Source: Streptomyces sp. HUAS 15-9
Lineage (GTDB): Bacteria; Actinomycetota; Actinomycetes; Streptomycetales; Streptomycetaceae
Assembly: GCF_025642155.1 (NCBI RefSeq)
Contig: NZ_CP106798.1
Coordinates: 248,001-312,000, forward strand
Length of the DNA: 64,000 nt
Reading direction: 5' to 3'
This document shows, piece by piece, positions 28,253-39,888 of this stretch (positions are counted from its first letter, which is position 1; each line of letters begins with the position of its first letter). The position numbers and the translations under genes are program-made. The notes below the pieces were generated by a model. The model was not told the DNA's origin, ran no database searches, and worked only from the letters and a program-made list of their open reading frames with translations.

Positions 28253-29730
28253 CCGTGTCGGTCGCCGCCACGCCGCCCCTGACGGCCCGGTTCCGGTCGC
28301 CGGGCGGCGTCCCGTGGCTGGCGCTGGTGGCGCTCGCCTATGCGGCGGTGCAGTTCGCGTTCGTCGTCCCGCATCTCGGGCTCGGCTGGGACGAGACGGT
28401 GTACGTCTCACAGGTCGACCCGCGCCACCCGGCCGCGTACTTCAGCGCTCCTCGCTCGCGGGGCATCAGCTTCCTCACCGCACCCGTGCTCGCCGTCACC
28501 GGATCCACCACCGCGCTCCGGATGGTGCTGGCGCTGCTGTCCGCCGCCGCCCTCCACGCCGCCTACCGCACCTGGCGTCCGCTGCTCGGCCCCGGCCGGA
28601 CCGCCGTGGCGGCGCTGCTGTTCGGCGGCCTGTGGACCACCGCGTTGTACGGGCCGCTGGCCATGCCGAATCTGTGGGTGGCCCTGTCGGCGGTGGCGGC
28701 GGTCGGCTGGTTCCTGCGTGGCGTACGGGCCGGGGCGCGACGGCGGGCGTTGACCGGCCTGGGCGCCACGGTCGCGGCCGCCACCCTGTTCCGCTTCTCC
28801 GACGGCATCTGGCTCGCCCTGCCACTTTTCGCCGTGTGTGCGGTCGTCCCGGCCTGGCGGCGCCCGCCGCCCGCGCTCGCGGTGGTAGGCGGGCTCGTCG
28901 TGGGCGGGGCGGAATGGGTCGCCGAGGCATACGTCCGCTGGGGCGGCGTCGGCGCCCGGCTGCACGCGGCCAGTGGCACGGAGGGCGGCATGCGGACGCA
29001 GTGGGCGGGCGGCCTGGCCTGGCGCAGCCTCAACGGCCCCCTGCTGTGCCGCCCCTGCCACGTCCCGCTGACCCAGCCCGAACTCACCCTGTGGTGGCTC
29101 GCCCTGCCCGTGCTCGCCGTCACCGCCTGCGTCGTTGCCTGGCGTACGGGCCGAGCGGCAGTCACCCTGTTGCCCGTCGCCTGCGCCGCCGCGCTGAGCG
29201 TCCCCTATCTCCTGCTCATCGGCTACTCCGCCCCACGCTTCCTGCTGCCCGCGTACGCCCTGCTGTCCCTCCCGCTCGCCACGCTCGGCGCACACGTCGT
29301 GGAGGCCCTCCACCGACCCCGCACCCGTACCCTCGCCACCGGCCTGCTCGGTGGGCTCCTCGCCGTACACCTGTCCACCCAGTTCGCGATCCTGCACCAC
29401 CAGGCGGCCGACGCCCGCGCCCTCTCCGACCGATACCGTGCCGCCGCCCACGACCTGCGCCGACTCGGCCTCACCACGCCCTGCCTGGTCAGCGGCAAAC
29501 ACGCGCCGCCCATCGGCTACTACACCGACTGCGCCTCGGCCGACGTGCACGGCAACAACCGCGACACCACCGTGCCTGCCCTCGTGCACCGCGCCGAGCA
29601 CGAACCCACCGCCGCCCTGGTCAGAAGAGGATCCCGCCCACCCCACTACGCCCGCGGCTGGACGGCCCAGCCCCTGCCAGGAACTGGTCTCACCGCCTAC
29701 GTTCACTCGCCCCTACGACGCCCGATGTGA
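28249..29730 (+). CDS. Polytopic membrane glycosyltransferase-like protein (GT-C type)
   Basis: 493 residues, starting ATG 28249 inside the uppP stop (ATGA). About ten to eleven membrane helices are visible. The first extracytoplasmic loop holds LGLGWDETVYVSQ, the position and D/E residues expected of GT39/GT83-type polyprenyl-phosphate-sugar transferases. A Cys pair (LLCRPCHVPL) lies in a later external loop and the soluble C-terminus is about 100 residues. It probably uses a lipid-linked sugar donor, which fits translational coupling to uppP. The family assignment is by architecture rather than a diagnostic motif. Confidence 0.75.
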   Translation: MTVSVAATPPLTARFRSPGGVPWLALVALAYAAVQFAFVVPHLGLGWDETVYVSQVDPRHPAAYFSAPRSRGISFLTAPVLAVTGSTTALRMVLALLSAAALHAAYRTWRPLLGPGRTAVAALLFGGLWTTALYGPLAMPNLWVALSAVAAVGWFLRGVRAGARRRALTGLGATVAAATLFRFSDGIWLALPLFAVCAVVPAWRRPPPALAVVGGLVVGGAEWVAEAYVRWGGVGARLHAASGTEGGMRTQWAGGLAWRSLNGPLLCRPCHVPLTQPELTLWWLALPVLAVTACVVAWRTGRAAVTLLPVACAAALSVPYLLLIGYSAPRFLLPAYALLSLPLATLGAHVVEALHRPRTRTLATGLLGGLLAVHLSTQFAILHHQAADARALSDRYRAAAHDLRRLGLTTPCLVSGKHAPPIGYYTDCASADVHGNNRDTTVPALVHRAEHEPTAALVRRGSRPPHYARGWTAQPLPGTGLTAYVHSPLRRPM

Positions 29731-29843
29731 CGCCCGCCGCATTCCAAGAGGGCCGTTCGGCCCACGGTCAAGACCCTTGGTGCCCATGCGCGACTTCCCT
29801 CACCCGAGGGAGCGTGGAGGTCTCCGGAGGAGAAAGGACCCAG

Positions 29844-30560
29844 ATGACCGACGGCCCTGTGGCAGCAGGCACCCGGCGGGCCCTGGTGGTCGACGACGAG
29901 GTGGAGCTGGGCCGCCTGGTCGGCGACTACCTGTCCCGGGAGGGGTTCGCCGTGGACGTCGTACGCACCGGTGCGGACGCCCTGGCGTCGGCCCGGTCCG
30001 CGGAACCCGACGTCGTGGTGCTCGACCTGATGATGCCGGGCATCGACGGGGTGGAGGTGTGCCGGCAACTGCGCACCTTCACCGGCGCATACGTGATCAT
30101 GCTGACCGCCCGCGCGGACGAGGTCGACAAGCTCGTGGGCTTGTCCGTGGGCGCCGACGACTACGTGACCAAGCCTTTCAGCCCCAGGGAACTGGTCGCC
30201 CGGGTCAGGGCGATGCTGCGCCGGCCGCGGGGCGGGCAGCCGATGCCGGGGCAGGAGCCGGTACGCCGCTTCGGCGACCTGACCGTCGATCCGGACGCGC
30301 GGGAGGTCACCCTCGCCGGCCGTCCGGTGGAGTTGACCCGGCTGGAGTTCGACCTGCTGGAGGCACTGTCGTCCCGCCCGCGTCTGGCGTTCGGCCGACG
30401 GCAGCTGATCGAGCGGGTCTGGGGACCGGAGTGGGGCGGTGACGAGCACATCGTGGACGTCCACGTCGCGCGACTGCGGCGCAAGCTCGGAGACGACCCG
30501 GCCGTCTCACGCTTCGTGCTCACCGTGCGCGGGGTGGGCTACCGGATGGGCACGGGCTGA
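29844..30560 (+). CDS. OmpR-family response regulator
   Basis: 238 residues from ATG 29844, with AGGAGAAAGGA upstream. Receiver domain: DDE near residue 17, phospho-acceptor Asp in VVVLDLMMPGIDG, Thr in IMLTARA, Lys in VTKPFSPRELVARV. The C-terminal winged helix (about 140-235) contains LTRLEFDLLEALSSRP and VDVHVARLRRKLG. The stop overlaps the kinase start (TGATG), giving a coupled two-component pair. The target genes are unknown; the copper island follows immediately. Confidence 0.95.
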   Translation: MTDGPVAAGTRRALVVDDEVELGRLVGDYLSREGFAVDVVRTGADALASARSAEPDVVVLDLMMPGIDGVEVCRQLRTFTGAYVIMLTARADEVDKLVGLSVGADDYVTKPFSPRELVARVRAMLRRPRGGQPMPGQEPVRRFGDLTVDPDAREVTLAGRPVELTRLEFDLLEALSSRPRLAFGRRQLIERVWGPEWGGDEHIVDVHVARLRRKLGDDPAVSRFVLTVRGVGYRMGTG

Positions 30561-31696
30561 TGACCTGGCGCCCCGGCCTCATGGCGCGGCTGGTGATGGC
30601 TCAGTCGCTCGTGGTGCTTGTCGGCCTGGCCACTCTTTCCGCCGTGGCCTTCGTCGTCGGCCCACCATTGCTCAGGCGCCACCTGCGCAGCGCGATGGGG
30701 GCGGTGTCTCCCCACGTGTCCCGGCATCTGGAGGATGCGTTCCTGGCCGCGGGCAGTATCGCTCTCGGCATCGCCATCGCGGCGTTCCTGGCCGCTGCCG
30801 TCGCCGCTGCCGTACTCATCACACGACGGCTGTCCCGTCCCCTCCATGATCTGGCCGACGCGGCTGACCGCGTCACGGCCGGCGACTACACCGCGCGCCT
30901 TGGACCGACGCTCCTCGGCCCGGAGTACGAGACTCTCACCAGCGCCTTCAACACCATGGCCGACGCCCTGGAGAACACCGAACGCACCCGGCGGCGACTG
31001 CTCGGCGATGTCGCCCACGAACTACGCACCCCACTCGCGACCATCGAGGCGTACGTGGAGGGCCTCGCCGACGGGGTACGCATCCTCGACGCACACACCC
31101 TGGATGTTCTCGGCGCGCAGACCACCAGGCTGCACCGGCTGGTCGAGGACATCTCGCTGGTCTCCCGTGCCGAGGAACACCGACTCGGCCTGATGCGGGA
31201 CACCCTCCCGGTGGCCCGGCCGGCCAACGCGGCCGCGGCCGCGGTCGGCCCCGGCTTCCAGGCCAAGGGCGTGGACCTGCGCGTCACGGTCGCCCCCGGC
31301 ACACCGCCGGTCGACGCGGACCGGGACCGGCTGGTCCAGGTGCTGGTGAACGTGCTGACCAACGCCCTGCGCCACACCCCGGCGGGCGGGAAAGTCACCC
31401 TCGCAGCCGAGCCCTCCGACCGAGGCGTCGTGATCAGCGTCGCCGACACCGGTGAAGGCATCGCTCCGGAACACCTGCCACACGTCTTTGAACGCTTCTA
31501 CCGGGCCGACACGGCCCGCGACCGGGAGCACGGCGGCTCGGGCATCGGACTGGCCATCGCCCGTGCCCTCGTCCACGCACACGGCGGCACCATCACCGCG
31601 AGCAGCGACGGACCGGGCAGGGGTGCCGTGTTCCGTATCGGCCTTCCAGCAGCGAGCGATCGCCCGGACCTTCAGGGAAGCAACGTCGAAGCTTGA
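30560..31696 (+). CDS. Sensor histidine kinase
   Basis: 378 residues. Membrane helices at about 12-38 and 65-90 enclose a short extracytoplasmic loop of about 28 residues, too small for a classical ligand domain. A HAMP segment follows (RRLSRPLHDLADAADRVTAG). The H-box LLGDVAHELRTPLATIEAYV carries the phosphorylated His near 152. The N, G1 and G2 boxes are VNVLTNALRHTP, DTGEGIAPEHLP and GGSGIGLAIARALV. It is the partner of the upstream response regulator. Confidence 0.95.
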   Translation: MTWRPGLMARLVMAQSLVVLVGLATLSAVAFVVGPPLLRRHLRSAMGAVSPHVSRHLEDAFLAAGSIALGIAIAAFLAAAVAAAVLITRRLSRPLHDLADAADRVTAGDYTARLGPTLLGPEYETLTSAFNTMADALENTERTRRRLLGDVAHELRTPLATIEAYVEGLADGVRILDAHTLDVLGAQTTRLHRLVEDISLVSRAEEHRLGLMRDTLPVARPANAAAAAVGPGFQAKGVDLRVTVAPGTPPVDADRDRLVQVLVNVLTNALRHTPAGGKVTLAAEPSDRGVVISVADTGEGIAPEHLPHVFERFYRADTARDREHGGSGIGLAIARALVHAHGGTITASSDGPGRGAVFRIGLPAASDRPDLQGSNVEA

Positions 31697-31809
31697 CGGA
31701 ATCGTCATGATCCGCCGGAACCATCGGAGCTCATGGGAGGAACACGCGACGAGCGAACGATGGTCGCCTCGGGCCCCTCCCAGCAGTTGTCCGTCCCTGG
31801 CCGGGATCG

Positions 31810-32976
31810 ATGAACACACCCATGAGAGGTCAGCCCGTGAGGAAATCACGTGTCCTTCTGACTGCGGCAGCCGTCGGCCTGTCCGCCACCACCGTGCTCC
31901 TGGTACTCCCGGAGCAGTCGCAGAAGCCCGGCCGGTCACCATCGGCCGAACTGGCTGCCGCGCACCGGGGCATGGTGACCGGAACCGTTTGGGTGGCCAA
32001 CGAGAAGGGGGCCAGTCTGACCGCGATCGATGCCTCGACGAACCGGGTGACCGCCACGGTGAAGGGAATCGCCGGTCCCCACAACGTGCAGGCCGCAGCG
32101 GACGGTCGCACTGTATGGGCGGTCAGCGAACCGGCGAACCTGGTGGTGAAGCTGGACGGCTCCCGCTACTCGCTCCTCGGGACGGCCACGACCGGCGACA
32201 TGCCCGCCCACGTCGTCCTCGGCACGAACGGCAAAAACGCCTATGTGACCAACGCCGGAGACGGCTCGGTCTCCGTCTTCGACGCCACGTCGCTGTCCCG
32301 CGCGGGAGGGATCACCGTGGACAAGGGCCCGCACGGGATGCGGCCCAGTCCCGACGGGCGGTGGGTGTACACCGCGAACATGGGCGCCGGCACCGTCAGC
32401 GTGCTCGACACCGCCAAGGACCGCCAGGTGGCGAGCATCCCGGTGGGAGCCGCCCCGGTACAGGTTGCCTTCCAACCGGACGGCCGGTACGCCTACGTCA
32501 CCCTCGGAGGCGAGAATGCGGTCGCGAAGATCGATGTCGCCAAGCGCACGGTCGTGGCGAAGATTCCCTCCGGCCCGCACCCGGCCCAGATCTACGCGAG
32601 CCCTGACGGCCGCCATCTCCTGGTGGCCAATCAGGGTACCGAGGCGCAACCGGGCAAGACGGTCTCGATCATCGACACGGCGACGTTCACCGTGGTGGCC
32701 AGGCCGACCGTGGGCAAGGGCCCGCACGGCATCACCGTCGACGCGACAAGCAGGCACGCCTTCATCACCAACGTCTACGAAGACGACGTAGCCGTGCTGG
32801 ACCTCGCCGAGCGCAAGGTGGTCGCCCGCGTTCCGGTCGGTGACGCCCCCAACGGCATCTCCTTCACCTCGCAGGCCCCGGTCGTACCCGAAAACCCGGA
32901 GACCACGGTGTCCCTGCCTCGGACAGCCATGTCGGAGGGTGAGTCGTCCCACGAGGGCATGGACCACAACCACTGA
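31810..32976 (+). CDS. Exported YVTN-type beta-propeller protein with His-rich tail
   Basis: 388 residues; several in-frame starts lie within the first 12 codons. An N-terminal hydrophobic segment (LLTAAAVGLSATTVLLVL) serves as signal peptide or anchor. Seven YVTN-like blades follow, with repeated motifs such as TVWVANEKGASLTAIDASTN, NAYVTNAGDGSVSVFD and HAFITNVYEDDVAVLD. The end, ESSHEGMDHNH, is a probable metal-binding tail. Propellers of this type occur next to copper and nitrite enzymes, and the neighbours here are copper genes, but no activity can be assigned. Confidence 0.85.
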   Translation: MNTPMRGQPVRKSRVLLTAAAVGLSATTVLLVLPEQSQKPGRSPSAELAAAHRGMVTGTVWVANEKGASLTAIDASTNRVTATVKGIAGPHNVQAAADGRTVWAVSEPANLVVKLDGSRYSLLGTATTGDMPAHVVLGTNGKNAYVTNAGDGSVSVFDATSLSRAGGITVDKGPHGMRPSPDGRWVYTANMGAGTVSVLDTAKDRQVASIPVGAAPVQVAFQPDGRYAYVTLGGENAVAKIDVAKRTVVAKIPSGPHPAQIYASPDGRHLLVANQGTEAQPGKTVSIIDTATFTVVARPTVGKGPHGITVDATSRHAFITNVYEDDVAVLDLAERKVVARVPVGDAPNGISFTSQAPVVPENPETTVSLPRTAMSEGESSHEGMDHNH

Positions 32977-33074
32977 GGCCACCCGGCCGGTGAGTGGGCC
33001 CTTCCTGATCTCGGCTCAGGAAGCCGGGGGGCGCCCCGCGAACTCCGCGTCGCGCCCCATCAAGTCGCGGGCAG

Positions 33075-33323
33075 TCAGGGCCGGCTCGGGCCGGTGGGGT
33101 GGTCGTGCTTGTGCAGCGGGTCCTCGCCGCGGTCGGCGCGGTGCTGATCGTGGCTGGCGTGCGTGTCCTGGCCGTGCATGCCGCGCATCATGAAGAACAT
33201 CATCAGCGGGCAGGCAGCGACGAGGGCGAGCCAGACCAGGGATTCCAGCGAGGCGCCGAGGATCAGGGCTCCGACGACGATCGCGGCGGCGAGCGCGTAC
33301 ATGCCGTAGTTGCGCTTGTTCAT
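33075..33323 (-). CDS. DUF2933-like small membrane protein with His-rich tail
   Basis: 82 residues from ATG 33323, with a purine-rich ribosome site (AAGGAGG) upstream. Two close membrane helices (about 8-25 and 27-45, the latter ending CPLMMFFMMRGM) are followed by a His/Asp-rich tail (HGQDTHASHDQHRAD). Small proteins of this kind sit next to copper ATPases in many actinobacteria. It is likely co-transcribed with the SHOCT gene 54 bases upstream. Confidence 0.8.
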   Translation of the reverse strand: MNKRNYGMYALAAAIVVGALILGASLESLVWLALVAACPLMMFFMMRGMHGQDTHASHDQHRADRGEDPLHKHDHPTGPSRP

Positions 33324-33377
33324 GACCTGCCTCCTTCACCGGAGAACGCGGGCCGCGACGGGTGCGGCCAGGGAGTT

Positions 33378-33641
33378 TCAGGGTTTGGTGAGGGGCCCGG
33401 CGTGCAGTGCGTTCAGGCGACGCCGGTAGTCGTCCTCGTCGATCTCCCCGCGGGCCAGCCGCTCACGGAGGATGTCCTCCGGCGAGGGCGTGGCCGTGAT
33501 GTGCGTGTGCTCCTGGGGCCGGGTGAGGGCGCGGAAGAGCAGCACGGCGATGGTGATGATCAGCGCCCAGAACAGGACCATGCCGATCGACATCGCGAAC
33601 CAGCCCCAGCCGCTGACATTGTGGTCGTACCAGAACATCAT
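33378..33641 (-). CDS. SHOCT-domain small membrane protein
   Basis: 87 residues from ATG 33641. One membrane helix (about 10-38) precedes a C-terminal SHOCT domain (PSPEDILRERLARGEIDEDD, then YRRRLNAL), a roughly 30-residue element thought to mediate oligomerisation. An AGGTGA ribosome site is visible. It is divergent from the copper ATPase across about 200 bases containing a palindromic operator. Confidence 0.88.
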   Translation of the reverse strand: MMFWYDHNVSGWGWFAMSIGMVLFWALIITIAVLLFRALTRPQEHTHITATPSPEDILRERLARGEIDEDDYRRRLNALHAGPLTKP

Positions 33642-33778
33642 CGCTGTTCACCTGCTTCGGCTTTGTTCCGTGGCCGGATGCGGAGGGGCATCCAGCGGCC
33701 TTTGCCTTCTCCTGCATCGTCCCGCTGCCGGGGATGGCGGTCTGGAGCCGGATGGTCCAGGAAGCACGGGCCATTGCG

Positions 33779-33795
33779 CCCCTACCAGGTAGGGG
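33779..33795. promoter_or_regulatory. Palindrome CCCCTACC-A-GGTAGGGG upstream of the copper ATPase
   Basis: A perfect 8+1+8 inverted repeat ends 48 bases before ATG 33844. G/C tracts joined to TACC/GGTA resemble CsoR-type sites, and csoR is the next gene but one. The exact spacing differs from the better site at 37019, so assignment to CsoR is inference. Confidence 0.6.
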
Positions 33796-33843
33796 TAGCC
33801 GGGCGCAGGCTGGAGTAGGAACCAAGAGGGAGGCGAGCTGTCC

Positions 33844-36647
<2,804 letters not shown>

Positions 36648-36651
<4 letters not shown>

Positions 36652-36971
36652 CAACCTCGCCCGCAACCGCACGCGACCACCAGCATCAGGCACCCGGATA
36701 CGCCGGCCACAAGGCCGACCACCTGGCCCGCCTGAACAAGATCGAAGGCCAGATACGCGGCATCTCCCGCATGGTCACCGACGACCGCTACTGCATCGAC
36801 GTCCTCACCCAGATCACGGCCGCCAGCCGCGCACTGCAGGAAGTCGCCCTCGGCCTCCTCGACGACCACGTACGCGGCTGCGTCGACAACGCCGTCCGCA
36901 CCGACCCCGACCAGGCCGAGCAGAAATTCACCGAACTCAACGACGCCCTGCGACGCGCACTACGTCTGTAG
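36648..36971 (+). CDS. csoR: CsoR-type metal-sensing repressor
   Basis: 107 residues in the all-helical CsoR/RcnR family. It starts inside the ATPase stop (ATGA). [15 protein letters not shown] leads into the copper site: Cys in [12 protein letters not shown], then His and Cys in [10 protein letters not shown], the C-H-C ligand set. An extra His-rich N-terminus ([12 protein letters not shown]) is present. Cu(I) binding releases it from DNA. The palindrome at 37019 and perhaps the one at 33779 are the expected targets. Confidence 0.93.
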
Positions 36972-37009
36972 CCACCGCCGCGGCGGGCCCCCACTCCTGT
37001 CACCCCCGG

Positions 37010-37037
37010 TTGACCCTGTACCCCTCCGGGGTATATT
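37010..37037 (+). promoter_or_regulatory. Sigma70-like promoter with CsoR operator in the spacer
   Basis: -35 TTGACC (37010-37015), a 16-base spacer and -10 TATATT (37032-37037). The palindrome TACCCC-TCC-GGGGTA (37019-37033) fills the spacer, exactly the CsoR consensus shape. It would drive the DUF6153 gene and probably the multicopper oxidase. Confidence 0.82.
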
Positions 37038-37070
37038 GGCAGCGATCAGCCGTTCCTACTCCGAGCCTGG

Positions 37071-37529
37071 ATGGAAGCCATGACGACAGCCGGCCACCGG
37101 CCAGACGGCGCTCGCAGCGCCGCGCTCCGGTGGACACGCGCTGCCGTCATCGCCCTGCTGGCGGCACTCGCGGTTCTCGTCCACCACGAAACGGCCGCCG
37201 CCCTCACCCACACGCCGCCCGCCGGGGCCATGGCGGGCATGCACCATACGGCCACGCCGGCGATGTCCGTCCACACCCATGGGCATGCCGGTCGATCCGG
37301 TGTCACCGTGCCGACCGAGAGCCACGGCGATGGCGGGGGATGCTCCGGCACGACGATGCAGCATTGCTCCGCCGCCGGGGTCGACAGCATGAAGCTCGTC
37401 CCGCCTCACCAGCCTTCCGTCGGCTGTGCCCCGGCACCGTGTGCCAGTGCAAGCGTCGGCCGGGACATCCCGGGAACGACAGGCCGGGCACCACCCGATC
37501 TCTCCGTCCTGTCTCGATTCCTGTTTTAG
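37071..37529 (+). CDS. DUF6153-like exported His/Met-rich protein
   Basis: 152 residues from ATG 37071 (ATG 37080 is equally possible). A membrane or signal segment (AAVIALLAALAVLVHHETAA) is followed by a Met/His-rich region (AMAGMHHTATPAMSVHTHGH) and four Cys in the second half. The composition suits periplasm-side copper binding. It is directly under the CsoR-operator promoter and precedes the multicopper oxidase by about 90 bases. Confidence 0.8.
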   Translation: MEAMTTAGHRPDGARSAALRWTRAAVIALLAALAVLVHHETAAALTHTPPAGAMAGMHHTATPAMSVHTHGHAGRSGVTVPTESHGDGGGCSGTTMQHCSAAGVDSMKLVPPHQPSVGCAPAPCASASVGRDIPGTTGRAPPDLSVLSRFLF

Positions 37530-37620
37530 GCCGCGCCCGCGACTGCGCGCACTCGACCGTGCGCTCAGCCGCCCGCACGCGCGTCCGACAGAAGCGATAT
37601 CGAGAACAAGGGACACCTCT

Positions 37621-39192
37621 GTGAACAGCATGAACCGCCGCTCCGTCCTGCTCGCCGGACTCGGCGTCGCGGGCGCGGGCGCGCTCGCCGCCTGCAGCGC
37701 CTCCAGTAGCACGCCTGCCCTCGTCAGTCCCTCCGGTGCGGACGTCGCCGCCGTCGACAAGAAGCGCACCAGGAGCGGCAGGACACACGAACCGACCCTG
37801 ACCGCAGCACAGGCCATGGTCGACCTGGGCGCCGGGATCACGGCCAGGACCTGGGCCTTCGACGGCCGGATTCCGGGCAAGGAGCTGCGTGTCCAGGCCG
37901 GTGACACGCTGGCCGCCACGCTCTCCAACCAGTTGCCGAATCGGACCGCGACCTCCGTCCACTGGCACGGCATCGCCCTGCGCAACGACATGGACGGCGC
38001 ACCGCCGGCCACCCAGAGTGCCGTCCGGGCGGGACACAACTTCACCTACCGGTTCACCGCGGACACCGCCGGTACCTACTTCTTCCACCCGCACGTCGGC
38101 GTCCAGCTCGACCGGGGCCTGTACGCGCCGTTGATCGTGGAGGACCCGAGGGAACCGCTGTCGTACGACGAGGAGTGGGTGATCGTCCTCGACGACTGGC
38201 TCGACGGCGTCACCGGCACCCCGGACGACGTCTTCGCCGAGCTGCGCCAGGGCATGGGCGGCATGGACATGGGCGATGGCATGGATATGAGCCGTGGCAT
38301 GGACGGTATGCCCAGCTCTCCCTCCGCCGCGTCCTCCGGCGGACGCAGGGGCATGAAGTACATGTTGATGGGTGCTCAGAGCCCACTGCTCGGGGGCGAC
38401 GCCGGCGACGTGAAGTACCCGTATCACCTGGTCGACGGACGCGTTCCGGCCGACCCGGCGGTCTTCCGCAGCAAGCCCGGCAGGCGTGTCCGGCTCCGTC
38501 TGATCAACGCCGGCAGCGACACCGCCTACCGCGTCGCTCTGGGCGGCCACAAGCTCGCCATCACCCACACCGACGGCTTCCCCGTCCGACACCGGCAGGT
38601 CGACGCCCTGCTGATCGGCATGGGCGAACGCTACGACGTCCTCGTCACCCTGGACGACGGTGTCTTCCCCCTGGTGGCGCTGGCCGAGGGCAAGAACGCC
38701 ACCGGCATGGCCGTCGTCCGTACCGGCTCCGGCAGCACTCCCCCGGCGACCGTCCGCCCCACGGAACTGGACGGCATGCTCCTGGCCGCAGCGCAACTGC
38801 GCGCGGCGGACGACGTCGGGCTGGCGCCCAAGAAGGCCGATCGGGTCCACCGCATCGAGCTGACCGGCGGCATGATGACCTACAACTGGACCATCAACGG
38901 CCGACGCTTCGACATGAACAACCCGACCGCACATCCGATCACCGTGGAGCAGGGCCAGCGGGTCCGGCTCGACTTCGTCAACACCACCACCATGTGGCAC
39001 CCGATGCACTTGCACGGCCACACCTACCAACTCGGCGGCAGCGGACCGCGCAAGGACACCACGATCGTGCTGCCGAGGAAGACGGTGTCGGTGTTCTTCG
39101 ACGCCGACAACCCGGGGCAGTGGATGCTGCACTGCCACAACGCCTACCACGGCGAGGCGGGCATGATGGCTCTGATTGCCTACCAGTCCTGA
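37621..39192 (+). CDS. Multicopper oxidase (CueO/CopA-like) with Met-rich loop
   Basis: 523 residues from GTG 37621. MNRRSVLLAGLGVAGAGALAACS is a Tat/lipoprotein-type leader with twin Arg and a lipobox Cys. Copper ligands: HWHG near 118, HPHVG near 160, HPMHLHGH and HCHNAYHGEAGMM near the C-terminus, giving a complete T1/T2/T3 set. A loop at about 215-235 (MGGMDMGDGMDMSRGMDGM) is Met-rich, like the Cu(I)-binding insert of CueO. Expected role: extracytoplasmic oxidation of Cu(I) to Cu(II). It is probably co-regulated by CsoR. Confidence 0.93.
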   Translation: MNSMNRRSVLLAGLGVAGAGALAACSASSSTPALVSPSGADVAAVDKKRTRSGRTHEPTLTAAQAMVDLGAGITARTWAFDGRIPGKELRVQAGDTLAATLSNQLPNRTATSVHWHGIALRNDMDGAPPATQSAVRAGHNFTYRFTADTAGTYFFHPHVGVQLDRGLYAPLIVEDPREPLSYDEEWVIVLDDWLDGVTGTPDDVFAELRQGMGGMDMGDGMDMSRGMDGMPSSPSAASSGGRRGMKYMLMGAQSPLLGGDAGDVKYPYHLVDGRVPADPAVFRSKPGRRVRLRLINAGSDTAYRVALGGHKLAITHTDGFPVRHRQVDALLIGMGERYDVLVTLDDGVFPLVALAEGKNATGMAVVRTGSGSTPPATVRPTELDGMLLAAAQLRAADDVGLAPKKADRVHRIELTGGMMTYNWTINGRRFDMNNPTAHPITVEQGQRVRLDFVNTTTMWHPMHLHGHTYQLGGSGPRKDTTIVLPRKTVSVFFDADNPGQWMLHCHNAYHGEAGMMALIAYQS

Positions 39193-39279
39193 TCCATGTG
39201 CGATGCGCGCCCGGATGGGGTCGCACGGACGCCAAGCCCTGGTCACGCCTGGGCTGGGGCTGCCGTGCCCACATCCGGG

Positions 39280-39675
39280 TCACCGGTGCGGCCGTCTCGC
39301 TGTTCCTGCTGTACCCGCCGTCCGCGCGGCCGTATGTGCCACCTGTTCGGCCACCCGCATGTGCAGCAGGAGCAGGAGTGTGGCGAGGGCGGTCAGTGCG
39401 AGCTTTGCCAGCACCCAGTAGTGGCGGAACAGACCCCATGTGGTGCCCAGGGACTGGACAAGACCGGTCAGCAGCGCGGCGAAGGCCAGTGGGACGATCA
39501 CGTACCAGCCGGTGACCTCCATGGCGAGATACGCGCCCCGCACCCGCTGGGCATCCTCGCCGGTGAGTCCGACGACGGCGAGGACGAGAAAGGCGGCGAC
39601 CGAGCCGAGCCAGCCGACCGAGGACGTGACATGCGCGGTGAGCGCGAGTCTGCGGAGGGCAGGTGGCATGACCAT
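39280..39675 (-). CDS. Small four-helix membrane protein
   Basis: 131 residues with four hydrophobic segments: VTSSVGWLGSVAAFLVLAVV, YVIVPLAFAALLTGLVQSL, LFRHYWVLAKLALTALATLL, and part of the first helix pair. Conserved-looking HVTSSVGWLGS and FRHYWVLAK patterns resemble DUF2269-type membrane proteins. Its ATG overlaps the stop of the upstream small gene (TGATG), so translation is coupled. Function is unknown; an Ala/Thr/Arg tail ends the protein. Confidence 0.8.
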   Translation of the reverse strand: MVMPPALRRLALTAHVTSSVGWLGSVAAFLVLAVVGLTGEDAQRVRGAYLAMEVTGWYVIVPLAFAALLTGLVQSLGTTWGLFRHYWVLAKLALTALATLLLLLHMRVAEQVAHTAARTAGTAGTARRPHR

Positions 39676-39848
39676 CAGTGACCGCCGTGCATGCCGGACC
39701 CCATGACGCCGCTCAGGTGCAGGACGAGGAACACCACGACCGCGGCCAGTGCCACGGCGCCGGACACCTTCACCCAGCGCGGGGCAGCGGGGGGCGTTGC
39801 GCGGTCGGGTCCTGCGCTCGGGGTGGATTCGGACGGTGTGCCGGTCAT
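39675..39848 (-). CDS. 57-residue membrane protein with Met/His tail
   Basis: Reading from ATG 39848 gives a polar N-terminus (MTGTPSESTPSAGPDRATPP), one membrane helix (VSGAVALAAVVVFLVLHLSG) and the tail VMGSGMHGGH before TGA. A GGGGGAG-like purine stretch precedes the start. The TGATG overlap with the 131-residue membrane protein argues that it is real. The Met/His tail suits metal binding and matches the theme of the copper island. Confidence 0.75.
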   Translation of the reverse strand: MTGTPSESTPSAGPDRATPPAAPRWVKVSGAVALAAVVVFLVLHLSGVMGSGMHGGH

Positions 39849-39888
39849 GGGGGAGACTTCTCGTCCGTGCCGGGCACCCGACCTCTAC

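Noticed and set aside
29844..30560. Extending the response regulator upstream to an in-frame start at 28314
   Set aside because: The extra part is antisense-like sequence inside the membrane glycosyltransferase gene; ATG 29844 has an excellent ribosome site.
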